A model generated the notes under the pieces. It was given only the letters and a program-made list of their open reading frames with translations. It ran no database searches and had not been told where the DNA came from. The position numbers and the translations under genes are program-made. Shown here piece by piece: positions 1 through 5,476 of a DNA stretch of 8,025 nucleotides (the stretch's first letter is position 1; each line of letters starts with the position of its first letter). Source of the DNA: Methanothrix sp. (GTDB lineage: Archaea > Halobacteriota > Methanosarcinia > Methanotrichales > Methanotrichaceae); contig PMNG01000203.1 of NCBI GenBank assembly GCA_003162615.1, forward strand, positions 316-8,340. The letters run 5' to 3'.

Positions 1-350
1 GTCAGCATCCTGGTGTCGAGATCGCATATTCCGGGCTTGCCCTCGTCTTCGAGGAACTTGGCAATCGTCCTTGAGGAACGGTAATGGGTGGGACGGTCCC
101 AGACCTCCCTGGCGACCATTGCCTTCGGCCACATGTGATCCGACTGAAAATCGTCTCCGGAGATGCCGTAGTTACCCTCCAGAGGATATGTGAACATCAG
201 AAACTGCCCGTGGTACGAAGGGTCCGTCAGCGCCTCCTCATAGCCGGACATGATTGTGGTAAAAACAAGCTCCCCAGAGACCACGCCAGGGGCACCAAAA
301 CCGCGACCTAATAGACGCGTGCCATCCTCTAACCCTAAGACCCCAATCAT
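1..350 (-). CDS. carA: Carbamoyl-phosphate synthase small subunit, N-terminal part (runs off left edge)
   Basis: This is the first 116 codons of the glutamine-hydrolysing subunit of carbamoyl-phosphate synthase. The subunit passes ammonia from glutamine to CarB to make carbamoyl phosphate for pyrimidines and arginine in the cytoplasm. Reading the minus strand from ATG at 350 gives LEDGTRLLGRGFGAPG near residues 7-22, then SGYEEALTDPSY (about 35-46), FTYPLEGNYG (about 53-62) and ICDLDTRMLT at the window edge. These match the CarA N-terminal domain block by block (E. coli has LEDGTQFHGRAIGATG, TGYQEILTDPSY and IADIDTRKLT). The class I glutamine amidotransferase domain with the catalytic Cys would lie outside the window. 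ATG at 350 is the only sensible start: a stop lies in frame seven codons upstream and the family homology begins right at it. No clear Shine-Dalgarno is visible, so the mRNA may be nearly leaderless. A downstream carB is expected but not seen. Confidence 0.95.
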   Translation of the reverse strand, partial: MIGVLGLEDGTRLLGRGFGAPGVVSGELVFTTIMSGYEEALTDPSYHGQFLMFTYPLEGNYGISGDDFQSDHMWPKAMVAREVWDRPTHYRSSRTIAKFLEDEGKPGICDLDTRML

Positions 351-379
351 AGTATCGCCGACACAAGAAGCTAGGTCAC

Positions 380-394
380 CTAAATACGTTTCGA
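380..394 (-). promoter_or_regulatory. Possible BRE/TATA element for carA
   Basis: On the minus strand this reads cgaaacgtatttagg: a purine-rich BRE-like stretch followed by a weak TATA-like element. A start about 25 nt downstream would fall within roughly 10 nt of the carA ATG at 350, which fits the absence of a Shine-Dalgarno. The match to the archaeal consensus is modest. Confidence 0.3.
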
Positions 395-416
395 TTCCGT
401 TTTTTTGCGGAATCGA
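391..416. repeat. Perfect 9-bp inverted repeat between carA and the DUF3467 gene
   Basis: TCGATTCCG at 391-399 is perfectly repeated in inverse orientation (CGGAATCGA) at 408-416. The arms flank an 8-nt spacer that is seven T followed by G. The repeat sits between two divergent genes, directly upstream of the likely carA TATA element and just before the probable promoter of the plus-strand gene. It could be an operator for a dimeric regulator or a cruciform/hairpin. It is an unlikely terminator because no gene ends here. The symmetry is directly seen; the function is inferred. Confidence 0.6.
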
Positions 417-425
417 TCATTATAG
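416..425 (+). promoter_or_regulatory. Possible TATA element for the DUF3467-TPR pair
   Basis: The sequence atcattatag lies 40-50 nt before the ATG at 466. A transcript start about 25 nt downstream would give a short leader. No strong BRE is visible; the sequence upstream is the right arm of the inverted repeat. Confidence 0.3.
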
Positions 426-465
426 AGATCACCATCTTTTTTAATCTTGAGCTTAATCGTAAAGC

Positions 466-801
466 ATGGAAGTTTCAATGGAGATCATCAGGAGCCCTGA
501 GTTCAAGCAGGTCTACGCCATAGGAGCCATAGGCGGACACAGCCCATACGACTTCAGGATTGCCTTCTACAACGACTCACCAAAGGTCTTGGTCGATTCC
601 GGCAAGCAGATGACGGTTATGGAAAGGGAAATCAAGACAGAGATCATCCTATCTCCTCTTGCCGCAAAGGAGCTGGCAATCTGGTTGGATAGCCATATAA
701 AAGATTACGAGAAGCTCTTCGGCGAGATAAAGAAGCCGGGAATGCCGGATTCGATCAGGCCAGAGGCGACCAAGTCCACCCAGATTCAGGGTTACATGTA
801 A
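466..801 (+). CDS. DUF3467 domain protein
   Basis: This is a 111-residue soluble protein of the DUF3467 family, whose function is unknown to me. Family-like blocks are VYAIGAIGGHSPYDFRIAFYND (about residues 17-37, with the typical H-S-P-Y-D-F core), a charged middle, and IILSPLAAKELAIWLDSHIKDYEKLFGEI (about 60-88), resembling the family's 'SP..AK.L...L..NI..YE..FG.I' ending. The last 20 residues look like a flexible tail. There is no signal peptide or membrane segment. Start choice is not certain: ATG at 466 has no clear Shine-Dalgarno, and an in-frame ATG at 478 would remove four residues with no loss of the conserved part. The next gene starts 10 bp after its stop, and that gene's ribosome binding site overlaps the stop, so the two are probably co-transcribed. 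Confidence 0.88.
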   Translation: MEVSMEIIRSPEFKQVYAIGAIGGHSPYDFRIAFYNDSPKVLVDSGKQMTVMEREIKTEIILSPLAAKELAIWLDSHIKDYEKLFGEIKKPGMPDSIRPEATKSTQIQGYM

Positions 802-805
802 GGAG
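801..805 (+). promoter_or_regulatory. Ribosome binding site of the TPR gene
   Basis: AGGAG, six bases before the ATG at 812, begins on the last base of the preceding TAA stop. It fixes the TPR start and suggests coupled translation of the pair. Confidence 0.7.
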
Positions 806-811
806 TTTCCT

Positions 812-1294
812 ATGATCGTCAAAGAGAAGGTGCTTATTCACAAGGGAATGGACAAGGTTCGCCAGGGCCTCTATGATGAGGCGATAGAGATCTACGACCG
901 TGTCCTGGCAATGAACCCTGAGAACACCCACGCCTGGAACAACCGAGGGGTGGCCCTTTTCAGTGCCAATCGATCCGAGGAGTCCCTGGAGTGCTACAAT
1001 CGATCCATCGAGATAGATCCCAAAAACCTGGATGCTCTCAGGAACAGAGGGTATGTGTTGAGGTCCATGGGCCGGATGGATGAGGCCATGAAGGCTTACG
1101 AACAGGTCATGATGGCAGGGGGGGACGAAACGGATCTGGAGTCCATGGCCATAGTGCTGGTGGGGACGGGAATGCTTGCGGAAGCTTTAGACTGCCTGAA
1201 CCAGGCTATGAGCATCAATCCAACGGAGCGTATTGAGAAAGAGATCGTTGCTCTCATGTTCACGATAGAACAAAGAGAAAAAGAGCAAAGATAG
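812..1294 (+). CDS. Tetratricopeptide repeat (TPR) protein
   Basis: This 160-residue protein consists almost entirely of TPR helices. Units are visible at about residues 6-39 (GLYDEAIEIYDRVLAMNPEN), 40-73 (AWNNRGVALF ... IEIDPKN), 74-107 (ALRNRGYVLRSMGRMDEAMKAY) and a more diverged 108-141 (VGTGMLAEALDCLNQAMSINP). The first three keep the W/L-G-Y-A-P pattern. A charged helix closes the protein (EQREKEQR). TPR arrays are protein-binding scaffolds; no enzymatic domain or export signal is present, so it is likely cytoplasmic. A good Shine-Dalgarno six bases upstream supports the start. Its adjacency to the DUF3467 gene suggests that product as a candidate partner, but this is inference from position only. 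Such small TPR proteins are common in methanogens and are not orthologous just because they look alike. Confidence 0.92.
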   Translation: MIVKEKVLIHKGMDKVRQGLYDEAIEIYDRVLAMNPENTHAWNNRGVALFSANRSEESLECYNRSIEIDPKNLDALRNRGYVLRSMGRMDEAMKAYEQVMMAGGDETDLESMAIVLVGTGMLAEALDCLNQAMSINPTERIEKEIVALMFTIEQREKEQR

Positions 1295-1430
1295 CCCGGG
1301 AGATCAAAGATATTTGTAGGTCAAGCAGGCATGTGGCTAGAAGTCGGCTACTCAATGTCAAAGAACCACTTCACCTGCTGATTTAAAGCCAGTTCTGTTT
1401 GATGGACGTTCGGCGTTAGCAGAGGGAAAG
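1295..1430. other. Intergenic stretch with an imperfect stem-loop
   Basis: No gene is seen here. The sequence can fold so that TC(A)AGCAGG at 1321-1329 pairs with CCTGCTGA at 1374-1381 (8 bp with one bulged A), followed by GTGG at 1333-1336 with CCAC at 1366-1369. A loop of 29 nt remains. It lies 27 bp after the TPR stop on the plus strand. It could be part of a 3' untranslated region or a small structured RNA, or be chance. There is no T tract after it that would argue for a terminator. Confidence 0.3.
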
Positions 1431-1442
1431 GAAAGAATATAT
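1431..1442 (+). promoter_or_regulatory. BRE/TATA promoter of the Lrp-RAM gene
   Basis: The sequence gaaagaatatat combines a BRE-like purine stretch with an AATATAT TATA element at 1436-1442. The expected start site is about 25 nt downstream, near 1464-1467. That gives a leader of about 20 nt containing the Shine-Dalgarno GAGGAGG. Spacing of all three elements is right for an archaeal promoter. Confidence 0.55.
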
Positions 1443-1468
1443 CAACGAAAGATAATTAATAAAGTATC

Positions 1469-1475
1469 GAGGAGG
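1469..1475 (+). promoter_or_regulatory. Ribosome binding site that decides the TTG start at 1484
   Basis: GAGGAGG ends eight bases before TTG at 1484, which is ideal spacing. The in-frame ATG at 1499 is 23 bases away. The TTG is therefore the better start. Confidence 0.75.
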
Positions 1476-1483
1476 CGGTCTGG

Positions 1484-1717
1484 TTGAAAGGTTTCGTCAT
1501 GATAAACATTGAACCGGGCGCGGAAAAGTCGGTTTACGATGCCCTCGTGAAAGTAAAGGGGGTCAAGGAAGTAGTTCCCGTATACGGTGAGAGGGACTTC
1601 ATTGCCATAACCGATGTGGATGGAATATCTGACCTCAACAGGGCAGTCCTGAACATTCGGGAGATCAACGGCGTGACCTACACTCAGACCATCCTTGGCA
1701 TGGAGCTGAAGTTCTAA
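1484..1717 (+). CDS. Stand-alone Lrp/AsnC effector-binding (RAM) domain protein
   Basis: At 77 residues this is only the C-terminal RAM (ACT-like) domain of Lrp/AsnC regulators, without the helix-turn-helix. The pattern is the family's beta-alpha-beta-beta-alpha-beta fold: strand KGFVMINIEPG (2-12), a helix around EKSVYDALVKVKGV, strands KEVVPVYGERDFIAITDVD (about 28-46), a helix around LNRAVLNIREINGV, and a final strand TQTILGMELKF. The G-x-x-D segment (GERDFIAI) is characteristic. Such proteins form oligomers that bind small molecules, often amino acids, and may modulate full-length Lrp proteins; which ligand cannot be read from the sequence. It uses a TTG start with a strong Shine-Dalgarno and its own promoter. 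The next gene, a broken transporter, begins 35 bp downstream on the same strand, so the two may have formed an operon. Confidence 0.9.
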   Translation: MKGFVMINIEPGAEKSVYDALVKVKGVKEVVPVYGERDFIAITDVDGISDLNRAVLNIREINGVTYTQTILGMELKF

Positions 1718-1752
1718 GCTGCTGATCTGATCGTATCTTTGTTCTGATTAAA

Positions 1753-2393
1753 TTGGGATTAAGAAACTCTGAGGATAAAGCGTGCACCCTTTTCCCTCTT
1801 TACCTCTCGGTTTTCGTAGCAGTCCTGGGATTCTCCCTGGTTGCACCCATCTTTCCCTTATGCGCTATCGGTCTAGGCGCTTCCTACTTCCTTTTGGGTT
1901 TCATAATCTCCGTCTACGGAGCAGTCCAGCTTATAACCCAGATACCTATCGGAAGGCTGTCAGACAGAAGAGGCAGAAAGCCGCTGATCATTTTAGGGCT
2001 CTTGGCCTTCACCGTCCTGTCGCCATTGTACATTTACGCCACCAACGCCTATCTTCTTATCCCTATCAGGATCCTAGGAGGTATTGGAGCCTCTGGGGTT
2101 TGGCCGTTGGCAATGGTCATGATAATCGACAAGGTCGGCAGCGAAGTCGCGGAGCTGCGATGGGCAGGTACAACACCGCCTTCTATTCCGCCGTGGCAGT
2201 GGGTCCGTTAATCGGAGGGTTCCTATACGAGCTTTACGGCCTGAAGGCTCTTTTCTACTTATGGGCGGTTCTGGGCTTGGTTTCAATGATCATAGTAGCG
2301 ATCAGAATCACCGAGCCTTCTAGGCACGAAGGTTCTGTCACTTGTCGTAAGGGAGCCGAGGGCCTGCTGGCCTGCACGGAAAAACAATATTAA
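1753..2393 (+). pseudogene. Broken MFS transporter: N-terminal half with a frameshift
   Basis: The reading frame from TTG at 1753 encodes a typical major facilitator N-terminal domain. TM1 is at about residues 14-37, TM2 at 43-66, the loop 2-3 motif A GRLSDRRGRKP at 67-77 (with its conserved Asp), TM3 at 78-96 and TM4 at about 99-126. Homology then stops at GSEV and continues in another frame from 2148 with RGAAMGRYNTAFYSAVAVGP (TM5) and LKALFYLWAVLGLVSMIIVA (TM6), ending at a stop at 2391-2393. One missing base around 2146-2148 explains the switch; GSE.RGAAMGRYN is what the family normally has. Even with the frame repaired the product is about 213 residues with six helices, against roughly 400 residues and 12 helices for the family. 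No C-terminal half is recognisable in the following 300 bp. Both halves still read cleanly, so the decay is recent, or the frameshift is a sequencing error on top of a real truncation. The start is weak, with no clear Shine-Dalgarno. The substrate is unknown. Confidence 0.85.
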
Positions 2394-2717
2394 CCCATAG
2401 GAAAGCAACGACGACAGGATTCGGATGTTTGTTGTTCAATGTTTTCTCATGCTTCTAACAGATCGTTAAGCTCCAGATGTGCCAAAGACAGAGCTGATAT
2501 GTCTAGATTAGCAGAGTAAGAGGATCGGGTTACAAACCCAACCAGTTCTGTCGTTCATCAACCTCGTGGAGGATGAAGGAGAGTGGTACAAACCCCGAGG
2601 AAATAGATAGAGAAGTCAAAAGACTGGAAAGCTGGGATCAAACCTCGTCAGGTATATCGCCAGGGCAAAGACAACGGCTTGAACCCAATCTCCCTCAACA
2701 CACTTTTCAACCCTCTT
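2394..2717. other. 324-bp region without a convincing gene
   Basis: The region lies between the convergent MFS remnant and the secreted-protein gene. I find no tRNA, no transposase remnant, no T-rich terminator and no recognisable remains of the missing MFS C-terminal half in any frame. Only minor symmetry is present: GGGTT-aca-AACCC at 2527-2539, and competing 5-bp stems around 2469-2510. A 53-codon open frame (2573-2734) overlaps the end of the opposite gene and is not supported as real. The region may be decayed coding sequence. Confidence 0.5.
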
Positions 2718-3443
2718 TTATCCCATTCCTATAGGTATCTGGCTTATGTCTCCGACACCTGTCTGGATTCTATCCGCATCCAGGTGTATATCATGGAACC
2801 TGGACTTTGGCTGAGATGACTGCAGATCTGTCTGATTTACGGCCGAGGGTGAAGATACGTTGGTTGCAGGGACGTGTATCTCTGGCTCTTGCTCGGTGAC
2901 TTTAGCTGGAACGTAGCTTGATAAATCCGGATTTATCCATAAGGCGTTAAACTCGCCGCTGCCGGAGATTCTGCCCTCGCTCACCTGGAAGAATTCGCCG
3001 CTTATGGCGCCATCAGCGAGAACGCCATCCAGCACAATCGAGATTTTTTCCTTACCTTTTATTGCAGCTATGGCAAGATGGACCCGATTTTCGGAAACGG
3101 ACCCCGCGACAACACCATTCCAAGGCTGGCTGTTTTCTGGCTCATACTTGGCCTTGCCGAAGAGGTCGTTGCCCTCCTGGTTGAGCGCCATAGTGATTTG
3201 GTCTTTCTCGATGCCTGATATCGACCAGATGTACTTCAAATTCGCGGCAGTTGTATTAACACCAGTTAGGTTCGCGGTCGAAGTCAGATCCTGCGGGCTG
3301 GACATGTTCACCTGCAAAGCTGCTGCAGGGCTATCCTCGGTCGGTCCATCGTTCTCGGGGCTGGAAGCTTCAAGACTCACGGACTGACTAGTAGTGAAGA
3401 GGAGTAAGAACAATATCAGGACAAGAACGCATCTCTTGCTCAA
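2718..3443 (-). CDS. Secreted protein of unknown function, rich in N-glycosylation sequons
   Basis: I do not recognise a named family. The 241-residue product opens with a clear Sec signal peptide (KR at residues 3-4, hydrophobic CVLVLILFLLLF at 5-16, cleavage likely near 20-25). A Ser/Thr/Asn/Pro-rich linker follows (about 25-68). A compact central domain (about 70-175) comes next, whose alternating hydrophobic pattern and many glycines suggest beta strands (ITMALNQEGNDLFGKAKY, VHLAIAAIKGKEKISIVLDG, AISGEFFQVSEGRISGSGEF). A second polar tail (about 180-241) ends the protein. Five N-x-S/T sequons (N46, N58, N63, N195, N203) all lie in the two linkers and none in the central domain, consistent with archaeal surface glycosylation. 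No C-terminal membrane anchor is seen, so it is probably released or held by the S-layer or sheath. Start is TTG at 3443, with AGGGG five bases upstream; the nearby ATG codons are out of frame. A good promoter lies about 75 bp upstream. Confidence 0.8.
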   Translation of the reverse strand: MSKRCVLVLILFLLLFTTSQSVSLEASSPENDGPTEDSPAAALQVNMSSPQDLTSTANLTGVNTTAANLKYIWSISGIEKDQITMALNQEGNDLFGKAKYEPENSQPWNGVVAGSVSENRVHLAIAAIKGKEKISIVLDGVLADGAISGEFFQVSEGRISGSGEFNALWINPDLSSYVPAKVTEQEPEIHVPATNVSSPSAVNQTDLQSSQPKSRFHDIHLDADRIQTGVGDISQIPIGMG

Positions 3444-3715
3444 GCATACCCCTTAATTCCCGTCTCTCTCGTGGAGTTTCGTCGATCGTCTAATAATCAT
3501 CTTCACCAATCTGTGCCCTTATAAACTTTTCACACGTAATCTACGAGATCTTTTGTACGACGTTCCATGCACTTGTTCTACGGCTATTCACGATCTTAAA
3601 CATATGATATCGTAGAAAATTCTGCTTTGCTTGAACAAGCAATTGAGGATCGCGTGGATATTTTCAGGGTCGCCTACATGATTGAGAAAAAAATAGAATG
3701 CGTCAATGCCCAATT
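3444..3715. other. Intergenic stretch holding a promoter, a T tract and a nested inverted repeat
   Basis: No gene is supported between the secreted-protein start and the serS terminator hairpin. Besides the promoter at 3518-3531, an imperfect nested symmetry lies at 3572-3639: CTTGTTC (3572-3578) with GAACAAG (3633-3639), and inside it TCTACG (3577-3582) with CGTAGA (3611-3616). The arms overlap by two bases, so not all pairs can form together. A run of seven A at 3687-3693 is a T7 tract on the minus strand. Confidence 0.45.
3518..3531 (-). promoter_or_regulatory. BRE/TATA promoter of the secreted-protein gene
   Basis: The minus strand reads gaaaagtttataag: a BRE-like purine run followed by a near-consensus archaeal TATA box. 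The predicted start near 3495 gives a leader of about 50 nt to the TTG at 3443. Confidence 0.6.
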
Positions 3716-3744
3716 GTAGGACATCCTGCGATAGGATGGCCTAC
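3687..3744 (-). terminator. Hairpin plus T7 tract at the end of the serS operon
   Basis: A stem starts 14 bp past the serS stop. On the plus strand GTAGG-a-CATCCT (3716-3727) pairs with AGGATG-g-CCTAC (3733-3744) around a 5-nt loop, giving 11 pairs with one mismatch. Further down the minus strand, 22 nt on, is a T7 run (plus-strand A7 at 3687-3693). Archaeal RNA polymerase stops at T tracts, so this is the likely end of the rps15-recJ-pcc1-serS transcript. The hairpin may act to protect the 3' end. Confidence 0.55.
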
Positions 3745-3758
3745 GATAGGACAGATCT

Positions 3759-5258
3759 TCACAAAAACCTGATCCCCTTTGGCATCTCGCCAAACCTTCG
3801 CCTGAATGCATTAGGCCAGTTATCCATGTCCAGGCCCTTCTGGCTCAGGAAGGCGCTTGTCCAGCGCTCCAGGCCTACACCGCTGCAGCCGCTCCACAAC
3901 GGCTCGCCCGACTGGGCCTTCACTGTGAAGCCCTTAGGGTACTTCTCGCCGTTCACCGAGAGGTTCTGGAACTCGATCCAGTTTCCGTTATATGGTAGAA
4001 CTGCCTCGTAGTCCACCGTACCCGCACCAGACATCTCTGCCAGACCGGTCTTGCCCTCCTGGGCCATGAACCAGGGAGTTACCCAGGCCATCCTCCAGCG
4101 CAGCTCCAGGATATCCTCAAAGATATGCTTGTAGCATGCCTTCAGTTTCTCAGCCTCAGCCAGGGCCTGCTCATTTGTGCCCAGCCAGACGATCTCGATC
4201 CGATGAAACTCGTCCACACGCTCTATGCCGTGGATTCCGCCCGACTCGTACCTGTGGCTGGTTCCAGAGCGGTCGAAGACCTTGATTGGCAGCTCCTCGT
4301 TGGCAAGGGTCATTCCCTGCAGGAATCCCCAGAACGTTGGGCACTGCGCGTAGCACATGCCTCCGATGGGCACGTCGATCTTCTCCTTGACCAGCTCCAG
4401 GGGCACCTCGTGCGTGACCTTGTAGTAGTCCATGACCTCTTCCCAGAACGCCGGGTCGCGGGTCTTTGGCGGGCAGACAAAGTAGATCTCTGGATAGACG
4501 CCCTGCGCATGCCCTGACTTCTTCCAGACGTCCCAGGTGTCCAGCTTGGGAAAGATCATCTCGCTGTAGCCTAAGGGTCCGATGATCTCATCGAGCACTA
4601 TCTGCTCGAAGGTACGGAATATGTGCGTGGCCTCGGGCCCGTAGATCCACTGGCCCCGGCTGGAGCCGTGCTTGATCCAGCCGCTTTTAAGCATCTCCTC
4701 GGTGGGGTCGCGGTTGAACTTCGGCTCGCGCTCTGCACTCTCCCAGAGCAGCTCCCAGTGCTCTCCCTTGCCTCCGTAGGTCTGGAGCTTCTCCTCCAGG
4801 AGGCTAACTATCCTGTCGGGTATGCGGTTCTCGATCTCAGATTGACCCAGGGTTCCGGATGGGCCCACGTCCAGATCGAGCTTGAGAAGGCCGTTTTCGA
4901 AATTTATGCTCCTCACATAGGGAATCTTGTGCTCTATGGCTCGATCCGACTCGACCTCAATCTCGAACTTGCTTATGTCAAGGCCGCGCACGCCTATGTG
5001 GTACTTCTTGCCCAAGAGCTCAGCCAGGGGCTTCCGCAGACGCAAGACAGCGTCATGAGCGCGCACGTACCTATCGCTCTCGATAGTCAGATCTATCCTG
5101 TTTCCGATAAGTTTCCACTGGGATATCTCAGCACCATGCCCTTCTGGAGCGCCCTTCTGCAAGATGGGGCCAGCTTCGGCAAAAAATTGGGTGATCGCCT
5201 CCTGGGCAGCCGCAGCATCAGCGCTCAGCCGGAAGCTCGCCTCCAAATGAAATCTCAT
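3759..5258 (-). CDS. serS: Type-2 (methanogen-type) serine--tRNA ligase
   Basis: This enzyme charges tRNA-Ser with serine (ATP + Ser + tRNA) in the cytoplasm. The 499-residue protein is the rare archaeal class II form. It has an alpha/beta N-terminal tRNA-binding domain (about 1-165) in place of the bacterial coiled-coil arm, then the catalytic core. The active-site zinc of this type is held by two Cys and one Glu; the matching residues here are C306 (CYAQCPTFW), E355 (EFHRIEIVWLG) and C458 (WSGCSGVGLERW). They sit at or near the positions I recall for the Methanosarcina barkeri enzyme (306, 355, 461). Motif 2 is the SHRYE segment with R336, and motif 3 is GVGLERW with R465. Nothing is missing. 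The ATG overlaps the pcc1 stop as ATGA, and GGAGG lies four bases upstream inside pcc1, so translation is coupled. It is the last gene of the operon and a hairpin/T-tract follows. Confidence 0.97.
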   Translation of the reverse strand: MRFHLEASFRLSADAAAAQEAITQFFAEAGPILQKGAPEGHGAEISQWKLIGNRIDLTIESDRYVRAHDAVLRLRKPLAELLGKKYHIGVRGLDISKFEIEVESDRAIEHKIPYVRSINFENGLLKLDLDVGPSGTLGQSEIENRIPDRIVSLLEEKLQTYGGKGEHWELLWESAEREPKFNRDPTEEMLKSGWIKHGSSRGQWIYGPEATHIFRTFEQIVLDEIIGPLGYSEMIFPKLDTWDVWKKSGHAQGVYPEIYFVCPPKTRDPAFWEEVMDYYKVTHEVPLELVKEKIDVPIGGMCYAQCPTFWGFLQGMTLANEELPIKVFDRSGTSHRYESGGIHGIERVDEFHRIEIVWLGTNEQALAEAEKLKACYKHIFEDILELRWRMAWVTPWFMAQEGKTGLAEMSGAGTVDYEAVLPYNGNWIEFQNLSVNGEKYPKGFTVKAQSGEPLWSGCSGVGLERWTSAFLSQKGLDMDNWPNAFRRRFGEMPKGIRFL

Positions 5259-5476
5259 CTCTCCTCCCCACAGACCAAAGTCTCTTCTGCGATTTTTAAG
5301 TTCATCAATAAATCGTCAAGGGTGGCTAGCATGGTTCCTATCTTCTGGACTGAGAACTCGAACTTCAAGTGTTCTCCTTCGGCTTTCATGTCCATCTCGG
5401 GCAGGTTGTCGGGACCTATCGCCCGCCCCAGAGTTCCTGCATCCTTCCCCTGGAAGGTCAGCCTTGCAGCTATCAT
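5255..5476 (-). CDS. pcc1: KEOPS complex subunit Pcc1
   Basis: This 73-residue protein fits Pcc1, the small dimerising subunit of KEOPS (Pcc1-Kae1-Bud32-Cgi121). KEOPS transfers the threonylcarbamoyl group to A37 of tRNAs reading ANN codons (t6A). Pcc1 bridges two Kae1 units and helps bind tRNA. The pattern is a short strand (ARLTFQG), a helix with the family's 'a..i..al.PDN' segment (AGTLGRAIGPDNLPEM, 13-28), paired strands (HLKFEFSVQKIG) and a long C-terminal helix (TMLATLDDLLMNLKIAEETL), within the usual 70-90 residue range. Identification also rests on position: pcc1 directly after the S15-RecJ pair is an arrangement known in euryarchaea. Both ends overlap neighbours by ATGA. A moderate Shine-Dalgarno (GAGAGG) lies seven bases before the ATG. 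Confidence 0.9.
   Translation of the reverse strand: MIAARLTFQGKDAGTLGRAIGPDNLPEMDMKAEGEHLKFEFSVQKIGTMLATLDDLLMNLKIAEETLVCGEER

Noticed and set aside
391..416. Terminator role for the palindrome with its T7 stretch
   Set aside because: The flanking genes diverge, so no transcript ends here, and the T run is inside the loop and not after the stem.
84..444. Two plus-strand open frames at the left end
   Set aside because: Both overlap carA on the opposite strand, whose homology is clear. Their translations resemble nothing.
2140..2165. Programmed ribosomal frameshift to make a full MFS protein
   Set aside because: No slippery heptamer or downstream structure is visible, and the joined product would still lack the C-terminal half.
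2520..2600. Possible tRNA or tRNA remnant (GGGTT-aca-AACCC looks like a T arm)
   Set aside because: The loop is three bases instead of seven, and no acceptor, D or anticodon arm can be drawn.
2394..2717. Insertion element remnant that truncated the MFS gene
   Set aside because: No terminal inverted repeats, target duplication or transposase-like translation was found in the stretch.
2573..2734. Open frame of 53 codons on the plus strand after the MFS remnant
   Set aside because: GGAGG abuts the ATG with no spacing, the frame overlaps the end of the opposite secreted-protein gene, the second half has unnatural composition, and no family is recognised.
3004..3387. Plus-strand open frame of 127 codons
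   Set aside because: It is antisense to the secreted-protein gene, which has a signal peptide, a start signal and a promoter; this frame has none of these.
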